From Flavobacteriaceae bacterium CRH (lineage in GTDB: Bacteria; Bacteroidota; Bacteroidia; Flavobacteriales; Flavobacteriaceae), in the NCBI GenBank assembly GCA_001507425.1, contig LMAJ01000003.1, positions 186,001 to 250,000 on the forward strand: DNA of 64,000 nt, read 5' to 3'. Under the pieces are notes generated by a model. The model made no database searches. It had not been told where the DNA came from and saw nothing but the letters and a program-made list of their open reading frames with translations. This document shows, one piece after another, positions 24,342-32,621 of this stretch (the stretch's first letter is position 1; the number at the start of each line of letters is the position of its first letter). Made by a program: the position numbers and the translations under genes.

Positions 24342-25394
24342 ATGGTTAAGATAAAAAATGAAACTAGAGCAAACAGATCGTTTCATATCATAATTACAAT
24401 TATTGCCTGCATTTTGGTTGCAAGCGGAATCATTTTAGGGATTTGGTTTTATGTGTTCAATCAGAATCATGAAGAAACCAATGACGCTCAGGTTGAGCAA
24501 TATGTAACGCCAATTATGTCGAGAATTACGGGTTATGTACAGGAAGTTCGTTTTGATGAAAATCAGTTCGTTCATAAAGGCGATACTTTGGTTATAATTG
24601 ATAATCGAGAATACAAATCGAAACTGAATGTGGCTCTTGCCGATGTGCAAAGCGCGAAACAAAGCAGTGTTGTAGCGGAAAGAAATGTAGCTACAACCGC
24701 AAGTACAACAGTAATTGGAGAATCGCAATTGGCTGCGGCAAAAACCAATCTTTGGAAAACAAAATTAGAATACGAAAGATATCAGGCTTTGGTAAAAGAA
24801 GAAGCTGCAACTTCGCAACAATTAGAAAAAGTAAAAGCCGATTATGAATCGGCGCAGGCACATTTTCAGGAAATGCAAGACCGAATCCAGTCTTCCAATT
24901 TAAGTACTTCTCAGGCGCAGGCCAGTGTTCCTACAGCGCAAACTAATATTGCATCTAAAGAAGCTATTGCAGACAACGCTGCATTATTTCTTTCGTACAC
25001 CATAATTACAGCGCCTTATGACGGTTGGGTAGGAAAAAGAACCATACAACCAGGACAAATGGTAAAAGAAGGCCAATCGTTACTTTCAATAGTAAGTAAA
25101 GAAAAATGGATTACAGCCAATTTTAAAGAAACACAATTGCAATATTTAACCGTTGGTCAGGAAGTTAGAATTCAGGCCGATGCTTTAAACGATAAAGAAT
25201 TTACAGGAACTATAATGTCATTATCGCCGGCAAGTGGTGCGAGATTTTCGCTATTGCCTCCGGATAATGCAACAGGAAACTTCGTAAAAATCGAACAAAG
25301 AATTCCGGTTCGAATTCAATTGAAAGAGACTGATAAACAAGCCGATTTTTTAAGAGCCGGAATGAATATTACTGTTATTGCCGAACACCAATAA
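24342..25394 (+). CDS. HlyD/EmrA-type membrane fusion protein
   Basis: A 350-aa periplasmic adaptor with one N-terminal membrane helix (about 16-38). The HlyD/EmrA hallmark THEETNDAQVEQYVTPIMSR-like segment is at 43-61 (NHEETNDAQVEQYV, then ITGYVQEVRFDENQFVHKGD, the lipoyl half-motif). A coiled-coil hairpin follows (about 100-200), then APYDGWVGKRTIQPGQMVKE and a beta-barrel with FSLLPPDNATGNFVKI, both characteristic of EmrA relatives. It links the inner-membrane MFS transporter to TolC. The next start codon is 1 base after its stop. Confidence 0.93.
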   Translation: MVKIKNETRANRSFHIIITIIACILVASGIILGIWFYVFNQNHEETNDAQVEQYVTPIMSRITGYVQEVRFDENQFVHKGDTLVIIDNREYKSKLNVALADVQSAKQSSVVAERNVATTASTTVIGESQLAAAKTNLWKTKLEYERYQALVKEEAATSQQLEKVKADYESAQAHFQEMQDRIQSSNLSTSQAQASVPTAQTNIASKEAIADNAALFLSYTIITAPYDGWVGKRTIQPGQMVKEGQSLLSIVSKEKWITANFKETQLQYLTVGQEVRIQADALNDKEFTGTIMSLSPASGARFSLLPPDNATGNFVKIEQRIPVRIQLKETDKQADFLRAGMNITVIAEHQ

Positions 25395-25395
25395 A

Positions 25396-26979
25396 ATGGA
25401 AGATAAAAGTATTTTTAAATCCTGGGTTCCAAACTGGGCGATCATCATTATTTTATTTGTGTGCTTATTGCATTCGATGATTTTGTTGGGTGTTTACAGT
25501 TCGAACGTAGCTTATGCCGCAAGTTTTCTGGATATTGAAGCCGAAGATTTGCAATTTGCCATGTGCGTAACTTACGGGACTTTGCTGGCAACAATTATGA
25601 TAGAAAGCAGGTTTTCGAATTATTTTCCTGCCAAAAGTTATTTAATCGCACTTTATATTTTAATTGCGGTAACGATAATTTCGTCTGGATATGTGAGCAA
25701 TTTTGCTGTTTTTATCATTTTAAGAATAGCCGAAGGAATCTTAATGGCTTTGCCGGTTATGATTTTGAGACAATTATTGGTAGAACGTTTTAATTCTAAA
25801 AATGCGATTATCATTGGCTTTTCATTCTATTACGGATCACTTTTGTTGGCAACGCCTTTTATAATGAATATTGCCGTTTGGTTTCTCGATCATTACGATT
25901 GGAAATACATGTTGTACGTTTCAGGAATGCTGCAGCTTATTAATGTTTTCCTGATTCTGGTTACGTTTAGAAGTCATCGAATTACAAAGAAAATTCCGTT
26001 GTATCAAGTCGATTTATTGAGTTATGTTTTGGTTTTAACTTCAATTTTAACCGGCGCTTACTTTTTTGTCTATGCCGAAAAAAAATATTGGTTCGACTCT
26101 TTACAATTGATTTTTGCCTTAATAATGTGTTTGATTACAGGCGGATTATTCATTTTTAGACAATTACTGGTGAAACGACCAAGTTTTGATTTTGAAGTTT
26201 TCAGGTATGCGAATCTTCGAATTGGGTTTTTGTTGTTTTTTCTTTTTTATATTTCGAGAGCAACTTTAAGCCTTTGTCACAGCGCCATGTTTTCGATCTG
26301 GAATTGGGATCCTTCAAGAGTTGCCGGAGTACAATATATAAACGGTTTAGGAAACGTAATTGGGTTGATTTTAGCCGCCATTTTTTTGATGCGATCTCTA
26401 GCGACGAAATACATTTTTATGATTGGTTTTGCGCTTTTAGCGGTTTTTCATTTTTGGTTTACGTTTCTGTTTGTTTCTGATGTTTCTTTGGGTGATATTA
26501 TTGTTCCGTATATATTACAAGGAATTGCAGTTGGGATTTTATTTGTGCCTTTGGTTTTGTTTACCGTTACGGCTGTTCCCTCAAAAATGATGACTTCCTC
26601 TGGAATTATTGGTGTTTCAGGACGTTTTTGGGGAAGCACCATTGGCTTTTGTATCATGCAGAACGCACAAGTATTCCTGAATAAAAAACACTTTTTAAAA
26701 CTAAGCCAGTTTGTAACGGGCGAAAATCCACAAGCACAGGAAACGATTGCCAAAACAGCGCAAAGTTTCGCAGCAAAAGGGTATTCGCTTGACGATTCTA
26801 ATGCTCTCGCCTTAAAAAAAGTTTTTAGTACCGTTGCCAAACAAGCTACCTTATTATCGAATATGGAAGTCTATACTGTTGTAGGATATGGTTTGGTGAT
26901 TTTGGTTGTTTTTATTGGGTTGAATCAGCATTTGAGACAAACGGCTAATTTGTTTAAAAAGAAGATTTGGATAAGCTAA
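25396..26979 (+). CDS. MFS drug transporter (EmrB/DHA2-like)
   Basis: A 527-aa inner-membrane protein with about 14 hydrophobic segments, the length and layout of DHA2/EmrB proton antiporters. Landmarks are RIAEGILMALPVMILRQLLV (motif C-like region) and SSGIIGVSGRFWGSTIGFCI near residue 420. It probably expels hydrophobic toxins or drugs through the TolC duct. I chose the ATG at 25396 (MEDKSIFKSW), 1 base after the EmrA-type stop; a TTG at 25378 would overlap the previous gene. A clear terminator follows at 27032. Confidence 0.92.
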   Translation: MEDKSIFKSWVPNWAIIIILFVCLLHSMILLGVYSSNVAYAASFLDIEAEDLQFAMCVTYGTLLATIMIESRFSNYFPAKSYLIALYILIAVTIISSGYVSNFAVFIILRIAEGILMALPVMILRQLLVERFNSKNAIIIGFSFYYGSLLLATPFIMNIAVWFLDHYDWKYMLYVSGMLQLINVFLILVTFRSHRITKKIPLYQVDLLSYVLVLTSILTGAYFFVYAEKKYWFDSLQLIFALIMCLITGGLFIFRQLLVKRPSFDFEVFRYANLRIGFLLFFLFYISRATLSLCHSAMFSIWNWDPSRVAGVQYINGLGNVIGLILAAIFLMRSLATKYIFMIGFALLAVFHFWFTFLFVSDVSLGDIIVPYILQGIAVGILFVPLVLFTVTAVPSKMMTSSGIIGVSGRFWGSTIGFCIMQNAQVFLNKKHFLKLSQFVTGENPQAQETIAKTAQSFAAKGYSLDDSNALALKKVFSTVAKQATLLSNMEVYTVVGYGLVILVVFIGLNQHLRQTANLFKKKIWIS

Positions 26980-27031
26980 ATAAAGTATAGTTAAGGATTG
27001 ATTACCCTTAACTTTTTTGATTGATGGTGAG

Positions 27032-27062
27032 AAAGCCCGTGTGTTGATTGCACGGGCTTTTT
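27032..27062 (+). terminator. Terminator of the efflux operon
   Basis: A perfect 10-bp stem AAAGCCCGTG/CACGGGCTTT with a 9-base loop, followed by T residues, 50 bases after the MFS stop. Confidence 0.88.
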
Positions 27063-27157
27063 GCATATGGAAAAATAAAATAAAATTGAACTCATATATG
27101 CGTCCAAATGAAAATAAATTCGAATGAATTTTGCTGTTTATCTTAAACTTTAAAATC

Positions 27158-27397
27158 ATGAATACAAACAACCTTTCAAAAGAAACCGAAACACAACTAA
27201 TTAACTTTTTTAACACTATTATTGAGCCAAATAATTTTGCAAAAGCAATACGACAACTAAATTATGTAATTGCGTTAAGCATTATTAGGGAAGATGAAAC
27301 GGGAACAATGTATTCTCAAAGAGAAAACTTAGAAAAAGGGTTTTATTGGCTGAATGAATTAGCAGAAATTTTAAATCCTTATTTGGATGTTAGGTGA
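27158..27397 (+). CDS. Conserved small protein, paralogue of the gene at 5349
   Basis: A 79-aa soluble, probably helical protein of unknown function. It starts MNTNNLSKETETQLINFFNT and ends FYWLNELAEILNPYLDVR. It shares well over half its residues, by eye, with the 5349-5582 product, including FAKAIR and the C-terminal block. The leader before its ATG (TAAACTTTAAAATCATGAAT) also resembles the duplicated leader of the paralogue. No membrane or signal sequence is present. It stands alone between the efflux operon and a repeat-filled gap. Confidence 0.75.
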   Translation: MNTNNLSKETETQLINFFNTIIEPNNFAKAIRQLNYVIALSIIREDETGTMYSQRENLEKGFYWLNELAEILNPYLDVR

Positions 27398-27744
27398 GAT
27401 TAAGGGTGATTTTTAATGCTGTTTTGTTATTTCGATCGAAGGGAGAAATCACAAGATTGGGTTACGTTGTGTTCAAGGGATTAATCCCGAAGCCTCGGGA
27501 CCTAGCTACAAAATGAATCATTCCTCCGGAATTTTATAAAGCGTTCCGTAGGAACAAAACATATTGTAGGGATGGATTTTAATCCATTTTCGCAATTATA
27601 ATCGTCATTTTTGTCATTCCGAGGAACGAGGAATCACACTCGTAGCTCGCCAAAGATTGACGACATTCTGTGCAGAATTTCTATTGTGATTTCTCCTTGG
27701 GTTGAAATGACAATATTGCGGTTATTTTGTAATTTTGGTAAAAA
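27398..27744. repeat. Gene-free stretch with dispersed repeats
   Basis: Holds a 'ttatttcgatcgaagggagaaatcac' copy (27426-27451), the palindrome CCCGAAGCCTCGGG (27486-27499) and GTCATTCCGAGGAACGAGGA (about 27608-27627), followed by a decayed inverted counterpart near 27690-27712. No coding frame is convincing. Confidence 0.65.
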
Positions 27745-28488
27745 TTATCGCATCCATCCTTCAATTTTATAATTTTTCGAAAACAATTTCCGTTCTTTTT
27801 TACCATTGTCAGGTTTAAACCAAACTTCAAATCTTCCGGCGTATGGTTTCCCCCAATCTCCTTCGTAAATTGTAAAATGATCACTTGTACCAAATTTCAT
27901 TATGCTATCTGTCGGATTGTAAATATAAAGAGAACTACTTCTTGCTAAGCGATCATCTGAAAGTGCTTCATTATGAGTAATTTCAAAAGCTTTTAAATAA
28001 ATTTTTCCACTTTCTATTTTTCCGACCCAAAAATCATATTCATAAAGTCCTGGTTGAAATGAATTATAAAGCTGAAATTCTGTTTTGGTTACAACTCTAT
28101 TTGTTATGCTGTCGGGCTTCATGTCCTCAAGCCTTCCTCCAAACTCCATATCAACAGGATTATCAATTTGTATGTTTTTTGGAATTGTTAAATGGTCTGC
28201 CCAAGTATCAGGTGTGTCTTGTTCTATAAAAAATGCAGTAACAAGGTAAATTATAAACAAGAAAAATACTGTGCCACCAAATAAAAAAGCGGTTACAATA
28301 CTTTTGAGCCATTCCTTTTTTGATAATTGGAAAAATACAGAAATCAATAAACCAAATATTATAAAACAAATGTTTTCAAAAATGGGATTTTCAAAAACAT
28401 AGCAAAGGATTAAAAGGACAATAGAAGTAATCCAAAATAGTATAGGTTTCGACCAGCTATTAAAAAAGAATGAAAGATATTTTATCAT
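27745..28488 (-). CDS. Hypothetical membrane protein
   Basis: A 247-aa protein with three hydrophobic segments near the N-terminus (about 14-33, 37-54 and 64-89). A hydrophilic, beta-rich domain of about 155 residues follows (FGGRLEDMKPDSITNRVV ... RFEVWFKPDNGKKERKLF). The family is not recognised. The domain is probably on the outer face of the inner membrane. It starts 17 bases downstream of the LprI-like gene and is probably co-transcribed with it. Confidence 0.65.
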   Translation of the reverse strand: MIKYLSFFFNSWSKPILFWITSIVLLILCYVFENPIFENICFIIFGLLISVFFQLSKKEWLKSIVTAFLFGGTVFFLFIIYLVTAFFIEQDTPDTWADHLTIPKNIQIDNPVDMEFGGRLEDMKPDSITNRVVTKTEFQLYNSFQPGLYEYDFWVGKIESGKIYLKAFEITHNEALSDDRLARSSSLYIYNPTDSIMKFGTSDHFTIYEGDWGKPYAGRFEVWFKPDNGKKERKLFSKNYKIEGWMR

Positions 28489-28505
28489 ATTAGTGAATGG
28501 TTTGA

Positions 28506-28919
28506 TTAATATTCTAACATTTCATAATAGTTCTTTAATTCAAGGGCACGGGATTTTACGATTTCCCTTTTTTTGTCTGCTGCGACAAAATACCACATCG
28601 TTCCTTCTTTTATTTCAAAAAAATATTTAGATATAAATAGAAATTCCTTATCACGATAAGAAATCCATTGCATTTGGGAATTTTTCAGAACTTCAAAATC
28701 TTCTTTAGTAAGCTTAGTTTTTAGAATATTATAGTATTTATTCAATTCTTTGTCCCAGCTTTCTTGCGCTTTTATGGTACAATTGCATTGCTCAGCGTTG
28801 GAAATGTCGTCTTTATTAAGACATTTTTTTTCCTGAATATCAATTGGATTCTCTTTTTTTGTTTGTGAAAAAGTAACTAACGACAGAAAACTAAAAACGA
28901 TTATGAAAAATTTATGCAT
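28506..28919 (-). CDS. LprI/DUF1311-family secreted protein
   Basis: A 137-aa protein with a signal peptide (MHKFFIIVFSFLSLVTFS). The domain shows the LprI/DUF1311 pattern: CNCTIKAQESWDKELNKYYN, LTKEDFEVLKNSQMQWISYR and a final helix with ADKKREIVKSRALELKNYY. Some family members inhibit lysozyme, but the assignment here rests only on the motif. It is followed 17 bases later by the membrane-protein gene. Confidence 0.8.
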   Translation of the reverse strand: MHKFFIIVFSFLSLVTFSQTKKENPIDIQEKKCLNKDDISNAEQCNCTIKAQESWDKELNKYYNILKTKLTKEDFEVLKNSQMQWISYRDKEFLFISKYFFEIKEGTMWYFVAADKKREIVKSRALELKNYYEMLEY

Positions 28920-29032
28920 GAAAATGTTGTGTTTAATTGCATTCGGTTAAATAAAATCAAAATAATAATAAAACGATTTATTCTTTGAGATGTCTTTCAG
29001 AAATGAAATATGGTATCGTTTTAATGTGTTTA

Positions 29033-29515
29033 TCAACAACCACATTCTCCATAAAATGTCTTTGTAATTGTTTTTCCATTGTTATTTGTTAATTTGATTT
29101 TGCCTGTTTTTAGATAAGTCTCATCGCCACTTTGTTTTCCATCTTTTGTTTCAAGTGTTATATTTAAGCTTCTGCCTTTGTATTTAGATAAAGTGTTCAA
29201 CGAATCAATTTCTTCTGCATCAATTAAAGTAAATTTAGTTAATACACCGTTTATTTTTAAAAAAGAGGTTCCTTCAGAATCTTCCATATAAATGTATTCT
29301 CCTTTTTTGAATTCTATCGAATCATTAGAAAAATAACAAGAACATCCGTCAATTTCTTGAGGGAAAGTTGAGAAAGTGTCAATAGAAAATACAGAATTAG
29401 TAATAGTTTTATTTTTTACCTGAGATACATTTTTCTTAAGGTTGCTTCTTTGACAAGAAGTCAAAATTATTATTACAATTAAATTGGTTAGTATAAACTT
29501 GTTTTTTAATATCAT
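29033..29515 (-). CDS. Hypothetical lipoprotein
   Basis: A 160-aa protein with a lipoprotein signal MILKNKFILTNLIVIIILTS then lipid Cys21. The mature part includes EIDGCSCYFSNDSIEFKKGE and ends with YGECGC, so four more cysteines may form disulfides. No known family is recognised. I chose the ATG at 29515; the frame runs upstream to 29548, but that start would bury the lipobox. The 29516-29735 gap contains no gene that I can support. Confidence 0.65.
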   Translation of the reverse strand: MILKNKFILTNLIVIIILTSCQRSNLKKNVSQVKNKTITNSVFSIDTFSTFPQEIDGCSCYFSNDSIEFKKGEYIYMEDSEGTSFLKINGVLTKFTLIDAEEIDSLNTLSKYKGRSLNITLETKDGKQSGDETYLKTGKIKLTNNNGKTITKTFYGECGC

Positions 29516-29735
29516 TTTCAGTTCACTGTTTGTTATGTTAAAAAACACCTAATTGGTTTTTGGTTGAAAAGCTTTATTCAAAAATAAAGATAGTAAAGTA
29601 ATAAAGAGATATTCATAAAATGTGTTTATCAACAACTTTAACAACAAAAGGAGAAGTGCATGAAAACAAAAAACTTCTGATTTAAGAGGCTGTTTTCACT
29701 GCGAATACTATTTTGCATTTTATCGAAGTAATATT

Positions 29736-30209
29736 TTACTCATAAGAAATTCTCAATTCCATTTCATTTTCTTTTACAAAATTTAAGAAAAGTACTAAAT
29801 CTGAAAAACAGTTATAATTCCAAATTTCATCTTTTAAACTTTCTTTTTCATTCTTATTAATAGGTGGAATTTTAGTAATAAACCAATCTAATTCGCTTTG
29901 ATTAATTAAATAAGGAATGTTATCCCATTTCCAGCCCATACATTCATTATAATCTTTTATGAAATTTGGAGAGTCTGAATATCTTTGATTATTCAATTGA
30001 TTGATTAAAGAACTAAAATACCCATCTCATAAACTAAAAAAGTAAATGCCGTTTTCTCCTTGGTTTAATTGATATTCAACAGAAGTTCCATCTGAATTTT
30101 TTTGAATATTTCTTTGAAAAGGAATGTTTTTGGAATTAGTATAAAATCTAATTTCGATTTCGCCTAAAAAATCGGAATAATAATCTAAATTTAAGTTATT
30201 GATTTTCAT
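29736..30209 (-). pseudogene. Hypothetical gene interrupted by one in-frame TGA
   Basis: Two reading frames, 30027-30209 (MKINNLNLDYYSDFLGEIEI...GENGIYFFSL) and the downstream 29736-29996 (NNQRYSDSPNFIKDYNECMG...), lie in the same phase. They are separated only by a TGA at 30027-30029, then DGYFSSLINQL. Read through, they give one coherent 157-codon product. The downstream half has no ATG of its own (it would need TTG). A single nonsense mutation is the simplest reading; a sequencing error is possible. The family is unknown; the composition is acidic and tryptophan-containing (MGWKWDN). Confidence 0.6.
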
Positions 30210-30256
30210 TATGATTATATCTTTTAGAATTTATAAACTAAATATATACCAAAAAC

Positions 30257-30288
30257 AAAAAAGCTTCTGATTTCTCAGAAGCTTTTTT
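30257..30288 (-). terminator. Terminator of tRNA-Leu
   Basis: AAAAAGCTTCTGA/TCAGAAGCTTTTTT palindrome directly downstream of the minus-strand tRNA. The T and A runs on both sides make it usable in both directions. Confidence 0.85.
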
Positions 30289-30291
30289 CAG

Positions 30292-30373
30292 TGCGGATAA
30301 TAGGACTCGAACCTACACGCCTTGCGGCACCAGATCCTAAGTCTGGCATGTCTACCAATTTCACCATATCCGC
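30292..30373 (-). tRNA. tRNA-Leu (TAG)
   Basis: On the minus strand, GCGGATA pairs with TATCCGC in the acceptor. The anticodon arm is CCAGA-CTTAGGA-TCTGG (anticodon TAG, reads CUN). There is a long variable arm, TGCCGCAAGGCGT, and T-arm TAGG-TTCGAGT-CCTA. 82 bases, discriminator A, no encoded CCA. Confidence 0.96.
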
Positions 30374-30481
30374 TCAATTGTGGGTGCAAAGATAAGCATA
30401 CTTTCGAATATTCAAAGAAAATTTTCAAAAAAATATTAATTCTCTTTTTTGTATTTTTGAAATTCTATAAAAATCATTTAA

Positions 30482-31870
30482 ATGGAAAATATAAAGTCAT
30501 ACGTTCAACAACATAAAGATCGGTTTATCAACGAATTGATCGAATTATTGAAAATTCCGTCGGTAAGTGCTGACACTGCCTACTCGCAAGATGTTATCGA
30601 TACTGCAGAGGCTGTAAAAGAAAGTTTAACAAAAGCAGGCTGCGATTTAGTCGAAGTTTGCGATACTCCGGGCTATCCAATTATCTACGGAGAGAAAATA
30701 ATTGACCCAAATTTACCAACGGTTCTTGTTTACGGACATTATGATGTTCAACCACCAGATCCGATGGAATTATGGACATCGCCACCATTTGAACCTGTTA
30801 TTAAAAATACTGAAATTCACCCTGAAGGAGCGATTTTTGCACGTGGCGCCTGTGATGATAAAGGACAAATGTACATGCATGTAAAAGCGTTAGAGCTTAT
30901 GGTGCAAACGAATACTTTGCCTTGTAACGTAAAATTCATGATCGAAGGTGAAGAAGAAGTAGGTTCTGCAAGTTTAGCCTGGTTCGTAGAACGCAATCAG
31001 GAAAAACTAAAAAACGACGTTATTTTAATTTCAGATACGGGAATGATCTCGAACCAACAACCTTCAATTACGACAGGTTTACGAGGTTTGAGTTATGTTG
31101 AGGTTGAAGTTACGGGTCCAAACCGTGATTTGCATTCCGGTTTATATGGTGGAGCAGTGGCGAACCCGATTAATATTCTAGCAAAAATGATTGCTTCGCT
31201 TCATGACGAAGACAATCATATTACGATTCCCGGTTTCTACGATAAAGTTCAGGAATTATCTGCAGAAGAAAGAGCTGAAATGGCAAAAGCGCCTTTTAGT
31301 TTAGAAAAATATAAAAATGCTTTAGCTTTAAATGATGTTTATGGTGAAAAAGGATATGTAACGAACGAACGCAACTCCATTCGTCCGACATTAGACGTAA
31401 ACGGAATTTGGGGCGGATATCAGGGCGAAGGAGCAAAAACGGTTATTGCAAGCAAAGCTTTTGCAAAAATTTCAATGCGTTTGGTCCCAAATCAGGATTG
31501 GCATGAAATCACAGACCTTTTTACGAAACATTTTATAAGTATTGCTCCAGCCGGAGTTACCGTAAAAGTAACGCCACATCACGGCGGACAAGGTTACGTA
31601 ACGCCAATTGATAGTATTGGTTACAAAGCCGCTAACATGGCGTATACAGAAACGTTTGGAGTTCCTGCAATTCCGGTTCGTTCAGGAGGAAGTATTCCGA
31701 TTGTGGCTTTATTCGAAAAAGAATTAAAAAGCAAAACAATTTTAATGGGCTTTGGTTTGGATTCTGATGCAATTCACTCGCCAAACGAGCATTTTGGAAT
31801 CTTTAATTACTTAAAAGGAATTGAAACTATTCCGTTGTTTTACAAATATTTTGTAGAGTTAAGTAAGTAA
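30482..31870 (+). CDS. M20-family metallo-dipeptidase
   Basis: A 462-aa cytoplasmic peptidase of the M20 family (CNDP/PepV-like dipeptidases). The metal and catalytic residues lie in VYGHYDVQPPDP (His86, Asp88), GACDDKGQM (Asp125), EGEEEVGS (Glu158-Glu159), the SDTGM motif and the late GLDSDAIHSPNEHF. The lid domain is inserted at about 200-330, starting after LRGLSYVEVEVTGPNRDLHS. It hydrolyses dipeptides using two zinc or manganese ions. A -7-like TATTTTTG lies at 30452-30459, and a terminator follows at 31966. It is monocistronic. Confidence 0.93.
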   Translation: MENIKSYVQQHKDRFINELIELLKIPSVSADTAYSQDVIDTAEAVKESLTKAGCDLVEVCDTPGYPIIYGEKIIDPNLPTVLVYGHYDVQPPDPMELWTSPPFEPVIKNTEIHPEGAIFARGACDDKGQMYMHVKALELMVQTNTLPCNVKFMIEGEEEVGSASLAWFVERNQEKLKNDVILISDTGMISNQQPSITTGLRGLSYVEVEVTGPNRDLHSGLYGGAVANPINILAKMIASLHDEDNHITIPGFYDKVQELSAEERAEMAKAPFSLEKYKNALALNDVYGEKGYVTNERNSIRPTLDVNGIWGGYQGEGAKTVIASKAFAKISMRLVPNQDWHEITDLFTKHFISIAPAGVTVKVTPHHGGQGYVTPIDSIGYKAANMAYTETFGVPAIPVRSGGSIPIVALFEKELKSKTILMGFGLDSDAIHSPNEHFGIFNYLKGIETIPLFYKYFVELSK

Positions 31871-31965
31871 GAATTTGCTACGAAGGCGCTAAGGCGCAAA
31901 GTTTTTAAGTCCAGAATCTTTGTCAAAGTTTTAAACTTTGACAAAAATGAATTTCAAATTATATA

Positions 31966-31996
31966 AATCCGTTCAGAAATGAGCGGATTTTTTTTT
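31966..31996 (+). terminator. Terminator of the M20 peptidase gene
   Basis: AAATCCGTTC and GAGCGGATTT form a 10-bp stem (one G-U) before a run of Ts. A second palindrome, TTTGTCAAAG/CTTTGACAAA, lies just upstream (31919-31944). Confidence 0.85.
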
Positions 31997-32010
31997 ATGG
32001 AATTGAAATT

Positions 32011-32063
32011 CAGCTATATCTTTTATTCCGTTCCACTTCATAAAAGGATTCAGCCTCAATACC
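32011..32063. repeat. Decayed copy of the dispersed hairpin repeat
   Basis: CAGCTATATCTTTTATTCCG then TTCC ... AAAAGGATTCAGCCTCAA matches the outline of the elements at 5687 and 56668 but lacks the central hairpin. It lies in the 31871-32180 gap, whose remainder holds the terminator and promoter listed separately. Confidence 0.5.
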
Positions 32064-32113
32064 TAACGCAAACAAACTAATCGATTCCATTTTAAAAATT
32101 TGAGACTTTTTTC

Positions 32114-32143
32114 TTGCTTATTAAAAAAATTACTCTACATTTG
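32114..32143 (+). promoter_or_regulatory. Promoter of the BlaI/BlaR1 operon
   Basis: TTG at 32114-32116 and TACATTTG at 32136-32143 with a 19-base spacer, the same geometry as both tRNA-Asp promoters. The -7 box lies inside the first BlaI-type dyad. Confidence 0.7.
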
Positions 32144-32167
32144 TAGAACAACATCTATGAATGTAGA
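32134..32167 (+). promoter_or_regulatory. Two BlaI/MecI-type operators
   Basis: TCTACATTTGTAGA (32134-32147) is a perfect dyad of TCTACA half-sites. TCTATGAATGTAGA (32154-32167) is a second, imperfect one with centres 20 bases away. The TACA/TGTA half-site is known for BlaI/MecI repressors. A blaI-like gene is the third gene of this operon, which suggests autorepression. Confidence 0.7.
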
Positions 32168-32180
32168 GTGAAATAAGAAT

Positions 32181-32603
32181 ATGAAAAAACTTCTTTGGTT
32201 ATTATTTTTTATGATGATGCTTTCAGGATGCAAAAGCAAACCAATCAATCAGAAAATTGATAAGAAAAAAGAAGGTGTTTGGATAGATGATTATACGCAG
32301 GACAGTATCAATTATAAATCGTTTGAATATTATAAACACGATCAGCCTGTCAAAAAGTGGAAATCCTACATCAACGGTAAAATCTACAAAACGGAGAAAT
32401 ATAAAAACGGAATCTGTATTGTAAAATATTATTATGAAAACGGAAAACTTCAATCAAAGGGAAAAACAAAATTAGAAGTTAATGCAATAGAGACGCATTG
32501 GTTTTATTTTGGAGATTGGAAATTCTATTCGGATAAAGGAAAACTAACCGAAATTAAAAACTACAGTAATGGCGAATTAATCTCGGAACAAAAAATCAAA
32601 TAA
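32181..32603 (+). CDS. YwqK/MORN-like lipoprotein
   Basis: A 140-aa protein with lipobox signal MKKLLWLLFFMMMLSGC (Cys17). The mature part has MORN/YwqK-like beta-hairpin repeats: YENGKLQSKGKTK, then GDWKFYSDKGKLTEIKNYSN. Such repeats occur in surface and signalling proteins of Bacteroidota; a specific role is not known. It is the first gene after the promoter with two BlaI operators, so it is likely the main target of that repressor. The next gene starts 18 bases after it. Confidence 0.75.
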   Translation: MKKLLWLLFFMMMLSGCKSKPINQKIDKKKEGVWIDDYTQDSINYKSFEYYKHDQPVKKWKSYINGKIYKTEKYKNGICIVKYYYENGKLQSKGKTKLEVNAIETHWFYFGDWKFYSDKGKLTEIKNYSNGELISEQKIK

Positions 32604-32621
32604 ACTATTAACTTCAAACCT

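Noticed and set aside
30027..30029. Recoded UGA (selenocysteine or readthrough)
   Set aside because: No SECIS-like or readthrough context was seen; a nonsense mutation is simpler.
30322..30516. Open frame opposite tRNA-Leu
   Set aside because: It is antisense to the tRNA and runs into the start of the M20 peptidase gene; no protein features.
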